Assembly: GCF_002954775.1 (NCBI RefSeq)
Contig: NZ_PJME01000010.1
Span: forward strand, 1 to 64,000
DNA: 64,000 nt
Reading direction: 5' to 3'
DNA from: Streptomyces geranii
Lineage (GTDB): Bacteria > Actinomycetota > Actinomycetes > Streptomycetales > Streptomycetaceae
Shown: in pieces, positions 16,679 through 26,543 of the stretch
Layout: every line of letters starts with the position of its first letter
Numbering within the stretch: position 1 is the first letter of the stretch
The notes under the pieces: generated by a model
Told to the model about the DNA's origin: nothing
What the model saw: the letters and a program-made list of their open reading frames with translations, nothing else
Databases searched by the model: none
Translations under genes and position numbers: made by a program

Positions 16679-17197
16679 TCACGATTCAATCGTGAACGTG
16701 CCTTCACTGAATGTCCCTTCACTGTCTGCACACGGCGTCGATCGTTCGCGCGGCCACGGCCGGCCGTCCAGTCGCTCCACATCCCGGTTGAGGCGGCTGA
16801 GTTGGGCCGCGAACTCCGCGACCTCCTCGGCCGTCCAGTCGGCCAGTACCTTGGCCAGGCCCTCGCGGTTCTCCGCGCGGTCGGCGGCCAGCCGGCGCTC
16901 GCCCTCCTCCGTCATCGCGAACTTGCGCGCTATGCCGCCCTCGGGGTCGGGGATGCGCTCGACGATTCCGGCCCGGAGCATCGCGGCGGTCTGCCGGTTG
17001 AGCGTCGATGTGTCCAGGCCGAACGCGGTGCTGAGCTGGCCGATGGACATCGGCCCCTCCGCCTGGATGCGGCTGAGCAGGATGTAGGCGCTGCGGTCGA
17101 GCCGTCCCACGGCCCCCCGCGCCTTCGGTGAGAGCAGATGCATGTACCGACCGAGGAGCATCGTCTCGAACTCGACCAGGTCAACGGGTTTCTCCAT
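16679..17197 (-). CDS. MarR-family regulator
   Basis: A 172-residue MarR-type winged helix: HTH at about 50-75 (SIGQLSTAFGLDTSTLNRQTAAML), wing IPDPEGGIARKFAMTEEG. The ATG at 17197 has AAGGAAG upstream. It is divergent from a 14-helix MFS exporter, the classical EmrR-EmrB-like arrangement, with three dyad-related half sites at 17289-17312. A duplicated GTFSEGTF-type tail ends the protein. Confidence 0.88.
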   Translation of the reverse strand: MEKPVDLVEFETMLLGRYMHLLSPKARGAVGRLDRSAYILLSRIQAEGPMSIGQLSTAFGLDTSTLNRQTAAMLRAGIVERIPDPEGGIARKFAMTEEGERRLAADRAENREGLAKVLADWTAEEVAEFAAQLSRLNRDVERLDGRPWPRERSTPCADSEGTFSEGTFTIES

Positions 17198-17288
17198 GCG
17201 GCTGCTTCCTTCGGCCTTCGGCTCCTGAACGGGTCCTCCCCGTGGCGGGCCCGGTCCCAAGTTAATGCGTTCACGAGAGATATGTAGG

Positions 17289-17312
17289 ATGCACATCTCG
17301 TGCATGATGCAC
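17289..17312. promoter_or_regulatory. Overlapping dyads, likely MarR operator
   Basis: ATGCAC (17289-17294), GTGCAT (17300-17305) and ATGCAC (17307-17312) form two overlapping dyads, one with a 5-bp spacer and one with a single central base. They lie between the divergent MarR and MFS genes, 32 bp before the MFS start. Confidence 0.65.
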
Positions 17313-17343
17313 ATCATTCGAGACTCCGAGAGGGAGTACCCCC

Positions 17344-18810
17344 GTGGACAGTTCCAAGCCCGACGCCGGCCCCGGCAGAGTTGTCGGCATCCTCGCCTTC
17401 GCCGGCATCGTGGCCGCGATCACGCAGACCCTCGTGGTCCCGCTGATCGGGGAGCTGCCGAGCATCCTCGACACCTCCGCCTCGAACGCGTCCTGGGTGA
17501 TCACCGCCACCCTGCTCGCCGCGGCGGTCGTCACCCCGGTCGCAGGCCGACTCGGTGACATGTACGGCAAGAAGCGCATGCTGCTCGTCTCGCTGGTGCC
17601 GCTCATCCTCGGCTCCGTCGTCTGCGCGCTGTCCTCCGCCGTGCTCCCGATGATCGCCGGGCGCGGACTCCAGGGCATGGGCATGGGCGTCGTACCGCTG
17701 GGCATCAGCCTGCTCCGGGACGTCGTACCGGCGGAGAAGCTCGGCTCGTCCATCGCCATCATGAGCGCGTCGATGGGGGTCGGCGGCGCGCTCGGGCTGC
17801 CGTTCTCCGCGGCCATCGCCGAGAACGCCAGCTGGCGGGTGCTCTTCTGGGTGGTGGCCGCGCTGGCCGCCGCCGTCGCCGCGCTGATCGCCGTCTTCGT
17901 GCCCGCCGGGCGCGAGAACACCGCCGCCGGGCGCTTCGACGTCCTCGGCGCGATCGGGCTCGGCACCGCGCTGATCTGCCTCCTCCTCGCCGTGTCGAAG
18001 GGCGCCGACTGGGGCTGGGGCAGCGGCACCACCCTCGGGCTGTTCGCCGTCGCCGTCGTCGTGCTGCTGGCCTGGGGCCGGTGGGAGCTGCGCAACACCG
18101 AACCGCTGGTCGACCTGCGCGTGACCGCCCGTCCGCAGGTGCTGATGACCAACGCGGCCTCGGTCCTCGTCGGCTTCGCGATGTACGCGCAGTCCCTCGT
18201 CATCCCCCAGCTGATGCAGCTGCCCAAGGAGACCGGCTACGGCCTCGGCGAGTCCATGCTCGCGATGGGCCTGTGGATGGCCCCGGCCGGCCTGATGATG
18301 ATGGTCATGTCGCCGATCGGCGCCAAGCTCTCCGCCGCCCGCGGCCCCAAGGTCACGCTCGCCGTCGGCAGCCTATTCATCGCCCTCGGATACGGCATCT
18401 CCCTGCCGCTCGTCGGCTCCGGCTCCACCTGGGCGCTGCTCGCGGTGACCATCGTCTGCAACACGGGTGTCGGCTTCGCCTACGGCGCCATGCCGGCCCT
18501 GATCATGGGCGCGGTCCCGCAGTCCGAGACCGCCTCCGCCAACAGCTTCAACACCCTGATGCGCTCGATCGGCAGCTCGGTCTCGGCTGCCGTCATCGGC
18601 GTCGTCCTGGCCCAGATGACCACCGACTTCGGCGGCTACGCGCTGCCCTCCGAGGCCGGTTTCCGGGCCGCCATGATGCTCGGCTGCGGTGTCGGCCTCG
18701 CGGCGGCGGTCGTCGCCTTCCTCATCCCGGTCCGCCCGGTGGCGACGGCGGACGAGCCCGAGATGTCGGAACCGTCCGAGCCGTCCGAGGCGTCGGAGGC
18801 CAAGGTCTGA
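17344..18810 (+). CDS. MFS drug exporter, DHA2 (14-helix) type
   Basis: A 488-residue proton-driven exporter with about 14 membrane helices. Motif A is GRLGDMYGKKRML after helix 2, and motif C-like GxxxGxxxG stretches follow (GMGVVPLGISLL, GVGGALGLPFSAAIAENASWR). The GTG start at 17344 is preceded by GAGAGGGAG. The C-terminus is an acidic EPSEPSEASEA tail. The divergent MarR gene and the dyads between them predict ligand-induced export of a toxic compound; the substrate is unknown. Confidence 0.9.
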   Translation: MDSSKPDAGPGRVVGILAFAGIVAAITQTLVVPLIGELPSILDTSASNASWVITATLLAAAVVTPVAGRLGDMYGKKRMLLVSLVPLILGSVVCALSSAVLPMIAGRGLQGMGMGVVPLGISLLRDVVPAEKLGSSIAIMSASMGVGGALGLPFSAAIAENASWRVLFWVVAALAAAVAALIAVFVPAGRENTAAGRFDVLGAIGLGTALICLLLAVSKGADWGWGSGTTLGLFAVAVVVLLAWGRWELRNTEPLVDLRVTARPQVLMTNAASVLVGFAMYAQSLVIPQLMQLPKETGYGLGESMLAMGLWMAPAGLMMMVMSPIGAKLSAARGPKVTLAVGSLFIALGYGISLPLVGSGSTWALLAVTIVCNTGVGFAYGAMPALIMGAVPQSETASANSFNTLMRSIGSSVSAAVIGVVLAQMTTDFGGYALPSEAGFRAAMMLGCGVGLAAAVVAFLIPVRPVATADEPEMSEPSEPSEASEAKV

Positions 18811-18829
18811 CCGCCGTCCAGCTCCCGAA

Positions 18830-18872
18830 ACGAGCCGACCTCCCCGGGTTTCCGACGGGGAGGTCGGCTCGT
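18830..18872 (+). terminator. Strong hairpin terminator after the MFS gene
   Basis: A perfect 16-bp stem (18830-18845 with 18857-18872, 11-nt loop) begins 20 bp after the MFS stop. It separates the efflux gene from the PKS locus. Confidence 0.85.
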
Positions 18873-19028
18873 TCTGCCGTGTCGTGACTCTTGTTAAAAA
18901 GGAATTTACAAGGTTTCCTTCGCCTGCTGATCGTGTTTCCGAGGCATGAGGCGGAAGTGAATTAAACCGGGAAACTGACGACTGCCTGACGCGAGGGGCC
19001 GGTTGCCGGGGCTGCGGTGACGTCCTCA

Positions 19029-19093
19029 CCGAATGGAATTGGACGGTTTTTCGGGACTTGGGCGTCTGGTCGGTGCTGGCCGAATGGAATCGG
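19029..19093 (+). promoter_or_regulatory. Direct repeat upstream of the PKS operon
   Basis: CCGAATGGAATTGG (19029-19042) and CCGAATGGAATCGG (19080-19093) are near-identical, 51 bp apart, upstream of the predicted promoter at 19120. They could be activator sites. The whole 18873-19233 interval is clearly less GC-rich than its surroundings and holds no gene. Confidence 0.5.
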
Positions 19094-19119
19094 CCGCACA
19101 CGGAATGTTCCACGCCATG

Positions 19120-19149
19120 TTGACTCGCGAGTAATGACGGCGCTAACTT
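19120..19149 (+). promoter_or_regulatory. Predicted promoter of the PKS operon
   Basis: TTGACT (19120-19125) and TAACTT (19144-19149) are separated by 18 bp, a good match to a housekeeping-sigma promoter. A perfect palindrome ACTCGCGAGT (19123-19132) overlaps the -35 element and spacer and could be an operator. The start codon at 19234 would give a leader of about 78 nt. Confidence 0.5.
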
Positions 19150-19233
19150 CCCGGTGGTTTCCCTCTGAGGTGAAGTGCTTCCGCGCCACTCAACCCCCCC
19201 ACCGTGCAGTTTCACCGATTATTTCGGAGAATC

Positions 19234-22200
19234 ATGACGTCTGTCGTGCGCGCCGTTGACATGATCATTGGAGTCACCCCTTTCGGAGAGCCCGACGCAC
19301 GGCTCGCCGCGGCCGTCTGCCGCGCCGGTGGCCTCGGGGTACTCGACCTGGGCCTCGGCGACCGGAGAGCGAGAGACGCGCTCGCACGAATACGCCGCCT
19401 CGCCGCCCCCGACTCCGGTTTCCGGTACGGCGTACGCATCGGCCCCCACTGCCGACTCACGCCCGCCGACCTCACCGGCGCCGACGGCCCCGACACCGTG
19501 ATCCTCGCCCCCGGCCTCCTGGACGCCCCCTGGACCGCCGCCCACCAGCGCGTCCTCGCCGAGGTCACCGACCTCGCGGAGGCCCTCGCGGCCGTCCGCG
19601 CCGGTGCGCACGGGCTGATCGCCCGGGGCAGCGACGGCGGCGGCCGGATCGGCGAACTGAGCACCTTCGTCCTCCTGCAACGGCTCCTCGCCGACCCGGC
19701 CGTCGACCTCCCGGTCTGGGCCCGCGGCGGCATCGGTCCCCGTACGGCGGCTGCCGCCGTCGCCGGTGGAGCGGCGGGCGTCGTGCTCGACAGCCAGCTG
19801 GCCCTGCTCGCCGAGTCGTCCCTGCCGGAGGCCACGGCAGCCGCGCTGCGCTCGATGGACGGCTCGGAGACCGTCGTCGTGGCCGGTCACCGCGTACTGC
19901 ACCGACGCGGCCCCGACGCGATCCCCGCCCCGGCCGACGACCCGGCGGCCGTCGCGGCCCTGCTCGGCGCCCAGGACCCGCGCACCCAGCTCCTCCCGGT
20001 CGGCCAGGACGGCTTCCTCGCCGCCCGCTTCGCCGCCCGCTGGACCGACACCGCCCGCACGGTCCGCGGCCTCACCGACGCGATCCACGACGTCGTACGG
20101 GACGACGATCCCGTACGTGCCCTGCGCACCGGTTCCCCGATGAGCCGCGCCCTCGGCACCCAACTCCCCGTCGCCCAGGGGCCGATGACCCGCGTCAGCG
20201 ACCAGGCGCGGTTCGCCGCCGCCGTCGCAGGGAGCGGCGCGCTGCCGTTCGTCGCGCTGGCCCTCGCCACCGGCGAGCAGACCCGGACCATGCTGACCGA
20301 GACCAGGGAGGCCGTCGGCGCCGACCTGCCCTGGGGTGTCGGCGTCCTCGGCTTCGCGCCCGAGGAGCTGCGCAACGCCCAGCTCGAAGCCGTACGGGAG
20401 CTGCGGCCCACGCACGCGATCATCGCGGGCGGCCGGCCCGCCCAGGCCGAGGCGCTGGAGCGGGCCGGGATCGCCACCTTCCTGCATGTGCCGTCGCCGG
20501 GGCTGCTGAAGCAGTTCCTGGAGGCCGGGGCCCGCCGGTTCGTGTTCGAGGGGTCCGAGTGCGGCGGGCATGTCGGCCCGCGTGGCAGCTTTCCGCTCTG
20601 GGAGGCCCAACTCGCCGTCATCGAGGACTGGTTGACGGGGGCCGGAGAGGGCGCCGCCGAACGGATCGAGGTGTTCTTCGCGGGCGGCGTCCATGACGAG
20701 CGGTCGGCCGCGATGGTCGCCGCGCTCGCCGCCCCGCTGACCGCGCGCGGTGCGGCCGTCGGCGTACTGATGGGCACCGCCTACCTGTTCACCGAGGAGG
20801 CCGTGGACTGCGGGGCGGTCCAGCCGCTCTTCCAGCGGCAGGTCGTGGACGCGACGAGTACCGCGCTCCTTGAGACGGCGCCCGGTCATGCCACCCGGTG
20901 CGTGCCCAGCCCGTTCAGTGACAACTACCGTGAGTTCGAATCGGAGTTGCGGGCGAGCGGGGTGCCCGAGCGGCAGATCTGGGAGCGGCTGGAACGGCTC
21001 AACGTCGGTCGGCTGCGGATCGCCAGCAAGGGCATCGAGCGGGGCGCCGACGGCGAGTTGGCGGCCGTGGACGAGCAACGGCAGTTCGCCGAGGGCATGT
21101 TCATGGCCGGGGAGGTAGTCGTACTGCGCTCGGCGATCACGACCGTCGACGCGCTGCACCACTCCGTGGCGGAGGGCGCCGCCGACTTCCTCACCGGCCG
21201 GGCGGCGGAGCTGCGGGAGCGGTTCGGGGTGCGCGCACCTGAGGAGGCCGAGGCCCCCGCGCCGCTCGATGTCGCCGTCGTCGGCATGGCCTGCATGTTT
21301 CCGGACGCCCCCGACCTCGCCTCCTTCTGGGCGAACGTCCTCGGCGGCCATGACGCGGTGGGCGAGGTACCGGCCGACCGCTGGGACCCCGCCGTGCACT
21401 ACTCGGCGACGGACGGGGACGGCGGCGTCACGCCCTCCAAGTGGGGCGGCTTCCTGCCCCGCATCCCCTTCGACCCGCTGTCGTACGGCATTCCGCCCAC
21501 CTCCCTCGGCAGCATCGAGCCCGTCCAGCTGCTGGCCCTCGAAGCCGCCCGGCGGGCCCTGGCGCACGCCGGATACGGCGAGCGGGGGCGGGAGTTCGAC
21601 CGCTCGCGCACCTCGGTCGTCTTCGGCGCGGAGGCGGGCAGCGACCTGTCCAACGCGGGCACGCTGCGGGCCGTCCTGCCGTCGTACTACGGCAAGGTGC
21701 CGGAGGGTCTCGCCGACCAACTGCCCAAGCTGACCGAGGACTCCTTCCCGGGCATGCTCTCCAACGTCATCTCCGGGCGGATCGCCAACCGGCTCGACCT
21801 CGGCGGCGCCAACTTCACGGTCGACGCCGCGTGCGCCTCGTCCCTGGCGGCCGTGGACGTGGCCTGCAAGGAGCTGGTGGGCGGGACGAGTGACGTCGTG
21901 CTGTGCGGCGGCGCCGATCTGCACAACGGCATCAACGACTACGTGCTCTTCTCCTCCGTGCACGCCCTGTCCCCGACCGGGCGTTCCCGCGCCTTCGACA
22001 GCTCGGCGGACGGGATCGCGCTGGGGGAGGGCGTCGCGTGTGTCGTGCTCAAGCGGCTGGCCGACGCCGAGCGCGACGGTGACCGGATCTACGGCGTCAT
22101 CAAGGGAGTCGGCAGCTCCAGCGACGGTCGTTCGCTCGGGCTGACGGCTCCCCGGCCCGAGGGGCAGCGGGCCGCGCTGCAACGGGCTTACCGCAACGCC

Positions 22201-25200
22201 GGTGTCTCGCCCGCCGAGGTCGGGCTCGTCGAGGCGCACGGCACCGGGACCGTGGTCGGCGACCGCACCGAACTCACCATCCTGAGCGAGGTGTTCAGCG
22301 AGGCCGGGGCCAAGTCGGGTGCGGTGGCGCTCGGTTCGGTCAAGTCGCAGATCGGGCACACCAAGTGCGCCGCCGGACTCGCCGGGCTCATCAAGACCGT
22401 CCTCGCCCTGCACACCGGCGTCAAGCCGCCCACCCTGCACGTCAGCAGGCCCAACTCCGCCTGGGAGGCCGACAGCAGCCCGTTCAAGTTCCACGACCGG
22501 GCACGGCCCTGGGCGGCTCCGGCGGGCGAACGCGTCGCGGGGCTCAGCGCGTTCGGCTTCGGCGGCACCAACTTCCATGTGGTCCTTGAGGCGTACGCGG
22601 ACTCCGCGCCGCCCGTGCACGGCCTGGACGCCTGGCCGGCCGAGCTGTTCACCTTCCGGGCGGCCGATCCGGCGGGGGCGCGACGCGCCATCGAGGACGT
22701 GCTGAAGGCGGCGGAGGACGAGCAGTCCGCGTGGCGGCTGCGCGACCTCGCACTCGCCGCCTCCCGCCGCTCCGACGCCCGGCACGAGCCCGTACAGGTC
22801 GCGGTCGTGGCGACCGATGTGGCAGGGCTGGCCGTGCAGTTGCGGCGAGCAGTGGCGGGGGAGCACGACCCGCGCGCGGGCATCCATCTCGCCGCCCAGG
22901 ACTCGCAGGGGGCTTCCGGCCAGGAGACCTCCGAACGGGACCCCTCGGGCCAGGTCGCCTTCCTCTTCCCGGGGCAGGGCAGTCAGCGGACCGGGATGCT
23001 CGCCGACGTGTTCGTCGCGCTGCCCGAACTCCAGTACTACCTGGAACTCGGCCGCGACCACGCCGACGCCCTCTACCCGCCCGCCGCCTTCGACGACTCC
23101 GCCCGCGACCGCCAGCACACCGCCCTCACCGACACCCGGGTCGCCCAACCCGCCCTGGGCATCGCCGGTCTCGCCGCGCACGCCCTGCTCACCACGGCGG
23201 GCGTCCGCCCCGACATGGCAGCCGGACACAGCTACGGCGAACTCGTCGCCCTCAGCGCCGCCGGGGCCATCGACCCCGAGGCCCTCCTCGCGCTGAGTGC
23301 CGAGCGCGCGACCGCGATCCTCTCGGCCGCCGACGAGGCCAACGGCGCCGACCCCGGCACCATGGCGGCGGTGTCGGCCGGTGCGGAGGAGGTCGCGGCG
23401 GCCCTGCGCACTGCCGACGCGCCCGCCTCCGTCGTCGTCGCCAACCACAACTCGCCGAAGCAGACGGTCATTTCGGGCCCGACGGAAGCGGTCGAGGAGT
23501 CCGTACGGCTGCTGCGCGCCGCCGGGCTCGGCGCGAAGCGTATCCCCGTCGCCTGCGCCTTCCACAGCCCGCTGGTCGCCGGGGCGGGAGAGCGGTTCGC
23601 GTCGGCTCTGGCCCAACAGCCGGTCCGCGCGCCGGAGTTCGCGGTGTGGTCGAACCGTACGGCAGCCCCGTACGGCACTGACGCCGACGCGGTACGTGCC
23701 GAACTCGCCGCCCAGATCGGCGCACCGGTCGGCTTCGTCGCGCAGATCGAGGCCATGTACGAGGCGGGCGCCCGGATCTTCGTCGAGGCCGGGCCCGGTT
23801 CCGTACTGACCCGGCTGGTCGGCCAGATCCTCGGCGACCGCCCGCACCGCACGGTCGCCTGCGAACCGCGGCCCGACAGCGGACTGCGCGGCTGGTTGGA
23901 CGCGCTGGCCCAACTGGCCGTGGCGGGACTGCCGGTGCGTACCGGCTGGCTCTTCCACGGGCGTGACGCCGTCGACGCGACCCGGACCAAGGCGCCCAAG
24001 CGGCCCGGCTGGACGGTCGACGGCCACCTGGTCCGCACCGCCGCCGGAGACCTCCTCCCCGGTGCCCTCGCACCGGCCCGACGCGTACTGGAGACGACGA
24101 CAGTGACCGCGAACCACCAGGACGGCGCCCAGGGGACCGGCGGCAGGGACGCGCTGATCTCCGAGTTCCTGCGCACCAGCCGGGAGATGGTCGCCGCCCA
24201 ACGGGACGTACTCCTCACGTACTTCGGCGCGACGGCACCGGGCCAGTGGGTACCGGCACCGGGGCTGCCGCAGGTCGCCGCGGTCCAGTCCGTCCAGTCC
24301 GTTCAGGCCGAGCAGCTGGTGCCGGTACCCACGTATCCGCCCGCGCTCTACGCGGTGCCCAGCCCCGCTCCCGTCGTGGAGCCGACTGATGTGCTCGGGG
24401 TGGTGCTGGAGATCATCAGTGAGCGCACCGGCTACCCGGTGGACATGATCGAGCCGGATCTGGACCTGGAGGCGGACCTCAGTATCGACTCGATCAAGCG
24501 GGCCGAGATCGCAGGTGAGTTGGCGCAGCGGCTCGGGATCGGGGGCGCGGGTGACATCGCGGTGCTCGGCGACGCGGAGCTGGAGGAGCTGGCCAAGGCC
24601 CGTACTGCGGCTGCGGTGACCGGATGGCTGGTGGCGCGGGTGTCCACGACTGCCGGGTCCACGCCGGTACTTGCCGCTGCTCCCGCCACTGCCGGGTTCT
24701 CGGAGGCGGAGGTGCTGGGGGTGGTGCTGGAGATCATCAGTGAGCGCACCGGTTACCCCGTGGACATGATCGAGCCGGATCTCGATCTGGAGGCGGACCT
24801 CAGCATCGACTCGATCAAACGGGCTGAGATCGCCGGTGAGTTGGCGCAGCGGTTGGGCGTCGGCGGCGGAGACGTCGCCGTGCTCGACGACGCGGAGTTG
24901 GAGGAGCTGGCCAAGGCCCGTACGGCGGCTGCGGTGACCGGATGGCTGGTGGCGCGGCTCGCCGGACCGGCCACCGAGGCCCAGGAACCGCCGACCGCGC
25001 CGGGGACGCTCCAGCCGGAGGCCACCGGTGAGGCGCCGAAGCGGTTCCAGTTGCGGCCGGTGCTGCTCGAACAGCAGGACGGCGACGCCTCCGCCGTACA
25101 GGATGTCCGGGCTCTGCTGGCCGGAAAGCGGTTCGTGCTCCTCGGTGACGACGACGAGGGCACGGTGGCCCGTGAGGTCGAGGCGCGGCTCGTCGGGCAT

Positions 25201-26538
25201 GGCGCCGAGGCGGTGGTCCTCGGGCCCGAGCAACTGCTGACCGGGGCGGACGGGCCGGTCGACGGGGTCCTGTTCCTCGACCCGCTGGCCGCGAACCGCC
25301 CGCCGGTGCTGCCCGACGCGTTCCCCGTGTTCAAGGCGGCGCTGGGGCTCGACCCGCGCTGGCTGTTCGCCGTCCGGGCGGCTGGCGAAAGCGCCCCGGA
25401 CGGGGCCGAGTCGAGGTCGGCCGGGCTGCACGGTCTGTTCCGTACGGTCGCCCGGGAGTACCCGGAGACGGACGCGCGGATCATCGACCTGGGGGTCGGT
25501 GAGACGGGTGCCGCTGCCGTCGCCGATGCGCTGGTGGCCGAGCTGCTCGCCTCCGACCGGACCCCGGTCGTCCTGCGAACCGCCGCCGGGCGCCAGGGAC
25601 TTGAGCTGGTCGAGAGCCCGCTCGGCGCACTCGGTACCACCGGCGCCGGACCCGCCGGGGACGGTGCCGCCGAGGCCGCCGCCGTCGGACTCGACCGCGA
25701 CAGCGTGGTGTTGCTGGTCGGCGGGGCGCGGGGAATCACCGCCAAGTTCGCCGCCGCGCTGGCCGCCGCCTCCCGCTGCCGGATCGAACTCCTCGGCCGG
25801 ACCCCCGCACCGGAGGGCCCGGAGGACGCGGCCACGGCAGCCGCCGGTACCCGGGCCGAACTGCGCGCGGTCCTCGCCGCCCGGGGCGGACTGAAGCCCG
25901 CCGAGATCAACCGCGAGGCCGAACTCCTGCTCGCCCAGCGGGAGATCACCGCCACCCTCGACGAACTCCGGGCCCTCGGCAGCCCCGCCCGCTACCACTC
26001 CGTCGACTTCAGGGAACAGGACGCGGCGCTCCAGGCCGTCAAGGAGATCCACGCCGAGTACGGCCGCCTCGACGGGGTCGTCTACGCGGCCGGGGTCATC
26101 GAGGACCGGCTCATCGCCGAGAAGACCACCGAGTCCTTCCAGCGCGTGTACGGCACGAAGACGAACGGCGCCGAAACCCTGCTCACGGCGCTGGAGCAGC
26201 TCCCCAACACCCCCACCTTCGCCGTCCTGTTCGGCAGCATCTCCGCCGTCCTCGGCAACCGGGGCCAGGTCGACTACGCCGCCGCCAACGACGCGTTGGA
26301 GAGCCTCGGTGCCGCCTGGGCCGCCCGGACCGGACAGCGGGCCCTGACCGTGCACTGGGGGCCGTGGGCGCCGACCGGCGGCCACACCGGGATGGTCACC
26401 CCCGAACTCGGGCGCGAGTACGCCCGGCGCGGGGTCAGGCTCATCGACCCGGAGGAGGGCACGGCCGCGCTGCTCCGGGAACTGGCCTGGGGCGAGGAGT
26501 CGGCGGGCGCCGTCGTCTACACCTCGTCGGGCTGGTAA
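19234..26538 (+). CDS. Iterative type I PKS: ER-like barrels-KS-AT-ACP-ACP-KR (PUFA-synthase-like)
   Basis: A 2434-residue multidomain synthase. Residues 1-245 and about 298-660 are two nitronate-monooxygenase/FabK-like TIM-barrel regions (GGIGPRTAAAAVAGG in the first; GSECGGHVGPRGS and FAGGVHDERSAAMVAAL in the second), the class used as enoyl reductase by PfaD. KS is 678-1122 (C867 in DAACASSL, EAHGTGT, KSQIGHT). AT is 1239-1562 (S1333 in GHSYGE). Two nearly identical ACPs carry LSIDSIKRAEI with phosphopantetheine serines at 1753 and 1860. A KR structural half and catalytic KR end the protein (GGARGIT, GSISAVLGNRGQVDYAAAND). The ATG at 19234 follows GGAGA at 19226; a GTG at 19204 is possible. 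DSIK-type ACPs place it with PUFA/PfaA-like systems. Confidence 0.9.
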   Translation: MTSVVRAVDMIIGVTPFGEPDARLAAAVCRAGGLGVLDLGLGDRRARDALARIRRLAAPDSGFRYGVRIGPHCRLTPADLTGADGPDTVILAPGLLDAPWTAAHQRVLAEVTDLAEALAAVRAGAHGLIARGSDGGGRIGELSTFVLLQRLLADPAVDLPVWARGGIGPRTAAAAVAGGAAGVVLDSQLALLAESSLPEATAAALRSMDGSETVVVAGHRVLHRRGPDAIPAPADDPAAVAALLGAQDPRTQLLPVGQDGFLAARFAARWTDTARTVRGLTDAIHDVVRDDDPVRALRTGSPMSRALGTQLPVAQGPMTRVSDQARFAAAVAGSGALPFVALALATGEQTRTMLTETREAVGADLPWGVGVLGFAPEELRNAQLEAVRELRPTHAIIAGGRPAQAEALERAGIATFLHVPSPGLLKQFLEAGARRFVFEGSECGGHVGPRGSFPLWEAQLAVIEDWLTGAGEGAAERIEVFFAGGVHDERSAAMVAALAAPLTARGAAVGVLMGTAYLFTEEAVDCGAVQPLFQRQVVDATSTALLETAPGHATRCVPSPFSDNYREFESELRASGVPERQIWERLERLNVGRLRIASKGIERGADGELAAVDEQRQFAEGMFMAGEVVVLRSAITTVDALHHSVAEGAADFLTGRAAELRERFGVRAPEEAEAPAPLDVAVVGMACMFPDAPDLASFWANVLGGHDAVGEVPADRWDPAVHYSATDGDGGVTPSKWGGFLPRIPFDPLSYGIPPTSLGSIEPVQLLALEAARRALAHAGYGERGREFDRSRTSVVFGAEAGSDLSNAGTLRAVLPSYYGKVPEGLADQLPKLTEDSFPGMLSNVISGRIANRLDLGGANFTVDAACASSLAAVDVACKELVGGTSDVVLCGGADLHNGINDYVLFSSVHALSPTGRSRAFDSSADGIALGEGVACVVLKRLADAERDGDRIYGVIKGVGSSSDGRSLGLTAPRPEGQRAALQRAYRNAGVSPAEVGLVEAHGTGTVVGDRTELTILSEVFSEAGAKSGAVALGSVKSQIGHTKCAAGLAGLIKTVLALHTGVKPPTLHVSRPNSAWEADSSPFKFHDRARPWAAPAGERVAGLSAFGFGGTNFHVVLEAYADSAPPVHGLDAWPAELFTFRAADPAGARRAIEDVLKAAEDEQSAWRLRDLALAASRRSDARHEPVQVAVVATDVAGLAVQLRRAVAGEHDPRAGIHLAAQDSQGASGQETSERDPSGQVAFLFPGQGSQRTGMLADVFVALPELQYYLELGRDHADALYPPAAFDDSARDRQHTALTDTRVAQPALGIAGLAAHALLTTAGVRPDMAAGHSYGELVALSAAGAIDPEALLALSAERATAILSAADEANGADPGTMAAVSAGAEEVAAALRTADAPASVVVANHNSPKQTVISGPTEAVEESVRLLRAAGLGAKRIPVACAFHSPLVAGAGERFASALAQQPVRAPEFAVWSNRTAAPYGTDADAVRAELAAQIGAPVGFVAQIEAMYEAGARIFVEAGPGSVLTRLVGQILGDRPHRTVACEPRPDSGLRGWLDALAQLAVAGLPVRTGWLFHGRDAVDATRTKAPKRPGWTVDGHLVRTAAGDLLPGALAPARRVLETTTVTANHQDGAQGTGGRDALISEFLRTSREMVAAQRDVLLTYFGATAPGQWVPAPGLPQVAAVQSVQSVQAEQLVPVPTYPPALYAVPSPAPVVEPTDVLGVVLEIISERTGYPVDMIEPDLDLEADLSIDSIKRAEIAGELAQRLGIGGAGDIAVLGDAELEELAKARTAAAVTGWLVARVSTTAGSTPVLAAAPATAGFSEAEVLGVVLEIISERTGYPVDMIEPDLDLEADLSIDSIKRAEIAGELAQRLGVGGGDVAVLDDAELEELAKARTAAAVTGWLVARLAGPATEAQEPPTAPGTLQPEATGEAPKRFQLRPVLLEQQDGDASAVQDVRALLAGKRFVLLGDDDEGTVAREVEARLVGHGAEAVVLGPEQLLTGADGPVDGVLFLDPLAANRPPVLPDAFPVFKAALGLDPRWLFAVRAAGESAPDGAESRSAGLHGLFRTVAREYPETDARIIDLGVGETGAAAVADALVAELLASDRTPVVLRTAAGRQGLELVESPLGALGTTGAGPAGDGAAEAAAVGLDRDSVVLLVGGARGITAKFAAALAAASRCRIELLGRTPAPEGPEDAATAAAGTRAELRAVLAARGGLKPAEINREAELLLAQREITATLDELRALGSPARYHSVDFREQDAALQAVKEIHAEYGRLDGVVYAAGVIEDRLIAEKTTESFQRVYGTKTNGAETLLTALEQLPNTPTFAVLFGSISAVLGNRGQVDYAAANDALESLGAAWAARTGQRALTVHWGPWAPTGGHTGMVTPELGREYARRGVRLIDPEEGTAALLRELAWGEESAGAVVYTSSGW

Positions 26539-26543
26539 CGGAC

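Noticed and set aside
19204..19233. GTG start of the first PKS protein at 19204
   Set aside because: No ribosome site precedes it, whereas GGAGA precedes the ATG at 19234.
19219..26385. Very long open frame on the opposite strand of the PKS gene
   Set aside because: High GC removes stop codons on the antisense frame. It shows no motifs, and the + strand carries complete KS, AT, ACP and KR motifs.
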